From IMG/VR virus record IMGVR_UViG_3300010885_017276, positions 60,056-124,055 of that record: DNA of 64,000 bases. One strand, given 5' to 3'. Each line of letters starts with the position of its first letter. Within the stretch, counting starts at the first letter, position 1. Below are positions 63,142-64,000 of the stretch, in pieces. The notes below the pieces were generated by a model, which was not told the origin of the DNA, made no database searches, and saw only the letters and a program-made list of their open reading frames with translations. Both the position numbers and the translations under genes were made by a program. This DNA is from a virus.

Positions 63142-63810
63142 TTATTTTTCGTTACTGTTTGTATTTGGATTCTCGTCTATAGGTAATTGCTTTTTCATAG
63201 ATACTTCTTTTATTGTTTCCCCGATTACAACTTCTTCTAGTTTATCCGGCACAATAAATTCGTAATCCCAAAGACTTTGACATGTATTATCACTACAAGA
63301 TGAAGCCTCAGATGAACATTCGGTATCTGTTGTTATCAAATATAGATTAACTACTTCTATCTCGGTATCTAATAAGTATAAATATCCGTCCTTTATGTAA
63401 TAGTTAATATAATCTGATGATTCTATCCTTGCTTGATCTCTTCTGTATTGTGATGGAGTTGTAGTTTTAAATTCTTTTTCTCCGTCAACTGTTGTAACTT
63501 CTTTTAAAGTGCTTCCGTATCTACTGTAGATAAGTTTTGGAAGTTTGTTTTTTGATTTCATTATAGACTTACATCTTCTAAATTCTATAATATCACATTT
63601 TGTAACGTCTATGCTATGAAGTTCAAAACAGTCTATTGTTTTATATAGGTTGTCCTCTCGGTACAAGCTTCTATCATTTAACTTTTGAGATATATAGAAT
63701 ATTGCTTTTTGTCTGCCCACATGAAGAATATATCGCTTTGGGATACGGTCATCCTTACTGATTGAGTTCAGTCCATTGGCCACTCTCGATACAAATTCAG
63801 CGTTAGTCAT
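63142..63810 (-). CDS. Conserved structural protein of the crAss-like tail/neck block, 222 aa
   Basis: Starts MTNAEFVSRVANGLNSISKDDRIPKRYILHVGRQKAIFYISQKL, a pattern I recall from a conserved protein in crAss-like phages located near the capsid and tail tubular genes; probably a neck or ring component. The middle contains CDIIEFRRCKSIMKSKNKLP, and the region near residue 170 has a Cys cluster (TECSSEASSCSDNTCQSLW) that is unusual for a cytoplasmic structural protein. It is the first gene of this block, 20 nt behind its promoter. Confidence 0.6.
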   Translation of the reverse strand: MTNAEFVSRVANGLNSISKDDRIPKRYILHVGRQKAIFYISQKLNDRSLYREDNLYKTIDCFELHSIDVTKCDIIEFRRCKSIMKSKNKLPKLIYSRYGSTLKEVTTVDGEKEFKTTTPSQYRRDQARIESSDYINYYIKDGYLYLLDTEIEVVNLYLITTDTECSSEASSCSDNTCQSLWDYEFIVPDKLEEVVIGETIKEVSMKKQLPIDENPNTNSNEK

Positions 63811-63829
63811 ATTCTTATTTTTTAAGTTG

Positions 63830-63860
63830 CAAATTTATGAATTTTTTTAATGGTTTCCAA
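63830..63860 (-). promoter_or_regulatory. Promoter for the tail block
   Basis: Minus strand TTG at 63860 (TTTG from 63861) and TAAATTTG at 63837-63830; spacing 23 nt. It lies between the terminator at 63881 and the ATG at 63810. Confidence 0.78.
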
Positions 63861-63880
63861 ATTAGTTAAAAATTTTAAAT

Positions 63881-63911
63881 AAAAAAAGAAGAGGAGCCGA
63901 AGCCCCTCCTC
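63881..63911 (-). terminator. Strong terminator with TTCG tetraloop
   Basis: On the minus strand, a 10-bp stem (63911-63902 with 63897-63888, two G-U pairs) is capped by TTCG and followed by seven T residues (63887-63881). It would end the transcript of the upstream head genes outside the window. Confidence 0.88.
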
Positions 63912-63920
63912 ACCCAACAG

Positions 63921-63945
63921 AAAAAGAGGAAAACCAAAAACCTCT
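63921..63945 (-). terminator. Second, weaker terminator hairpin
   Basis: Minus strand AGAGG (63945-63941) pairs with CCTCT (63929-63925), loop 11 nt, then four to five T residues. It lies 10 nt upstream of the stronger one, giving a tandem. Confidence 0.55.
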
Positions 63946-63957
63946 AATCTTTATATT

Positions 63958-64000
63958 TTAACATTCAGTAGGCGTTATAGCTAGACTTATATAAGGAGAT
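63958..64000 (-). other. 3' end of an upstream minus-strand gene, frame undecided
   Basis: Two frames enter from the right edge: one ends at TGA 63967-63965 (last residues SSYNAY), the other at TAA 63960-63958 (last residues AITPTEC). A gene must end here because terminators follow at once. With so few bases the product cannot be named; by gene order it could be the capsid block. Confidence 0.45.

Noticed and set aside
1-64000. Stop-codon reassignment, known in some crAss-like phages
   Set aside because: TAG ends several well-bounded genes here (for example 1818-1820, 4529-4531, 15736-15738), TGA and TAA are also used as stops, and no giant frame needs read-through.

Overview
The window looks like a large part of a tailed, crAss-like (Crassvirales-type) podovirus infecting a Bacteroidota host. 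Three things support this. Promoters of the Bacteroidota type (TTTG or TTG near -33, TAnnTTTG near -7) precede the gene blocks on both strands. The tail block has the order of conserved structural gene, HU/IHF-like protein, tail tubular-like protein and very large tail stabilisation-like protein that I remember from crAss-like phages. Finally, a run of giant virion-type ORFs (645 to 2704 aa) is typical of that group. DNA is AT-rich, TAA, TAG and TGA all act as stops so no recoding is needed, and I saw no tRNA, CRISPR, integrase or insertion sequence. All family names come from reading motifs by eye; no database search was possible.

Left arm, 1 to 15738, plus strand: nucleotide metabolism and replication. 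It opens inside the 3' end of nrdB, followed by a short nrdA and a terminator. Next come a membrane-anchored glucosaminidase, a zinc-ribbon/HNH-like protein and a dense set of small, often overlapping genes (1954 to 6661), many with one membrane helix. A possible helicase partner and an SF4 (DnaB-like) helicase end at another terminator (8397). Then follow a deoxynucleoside monophosphate kinase, a calcineurin-like phosphoesterase, a family A DNA polymerase with 3'-5' exonuclease, three unknown proteins, a BT4734/VirE-N type primase-like protein and a second, Mre11/SbcD-like phosphoesterase. Six plus-strand promoters drive this arm, five of them with exactly 23 nt from TTG to the TA of the -7 box.

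Middle and right, 15876 to 63810, minus strand: virion genes, read from right to left and meeting the early arm at a bidirectional terminator (15829 to 15867). In transcription order they are: a 222-aa conserved structural protein, a 202-aa decoration or fibre-like protein, a 531-aa PKD plus BspA-repeat protein, a 69-aa protein, the HU/IHF-like protein, the tubular-like protein, a 2704-aa stabilisation protein fused to DUF11, PKD and BspA repeats, a 353-aa protein, a 2181-aa multi-module peptidoglycan-degrading protein, two Gly-Gly-tagged proteins (876 and 645 aa), two hydrophobic internal (cargo-type) proteins (950 and 2001 aa), and two giant polyvalent-type proteins (2571 and 1917 aa) sharing an N-terminal header. 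The 2571-aa protein joins a long beta-solenoid, an HELAH zincin site, a RadC/JAB domain and a GNAT domain. Five minus-strand promoters precede the blocks. One plus-strand membrane protein (42998 to 43498) is nested among them with an early-type promoter.

The replication proteins copy the genome, while RNR and the dNMP kinase supply dNTPs. The virion block builds the tail and adhesin, opens the cell wall and probably ejects the giant proteins into the host, where the JAB, zincin and GNAT domains could act against host factors. The right edge (63812 to 64000) holds tandem terminators for the upstream head genes, which lie outside the window.
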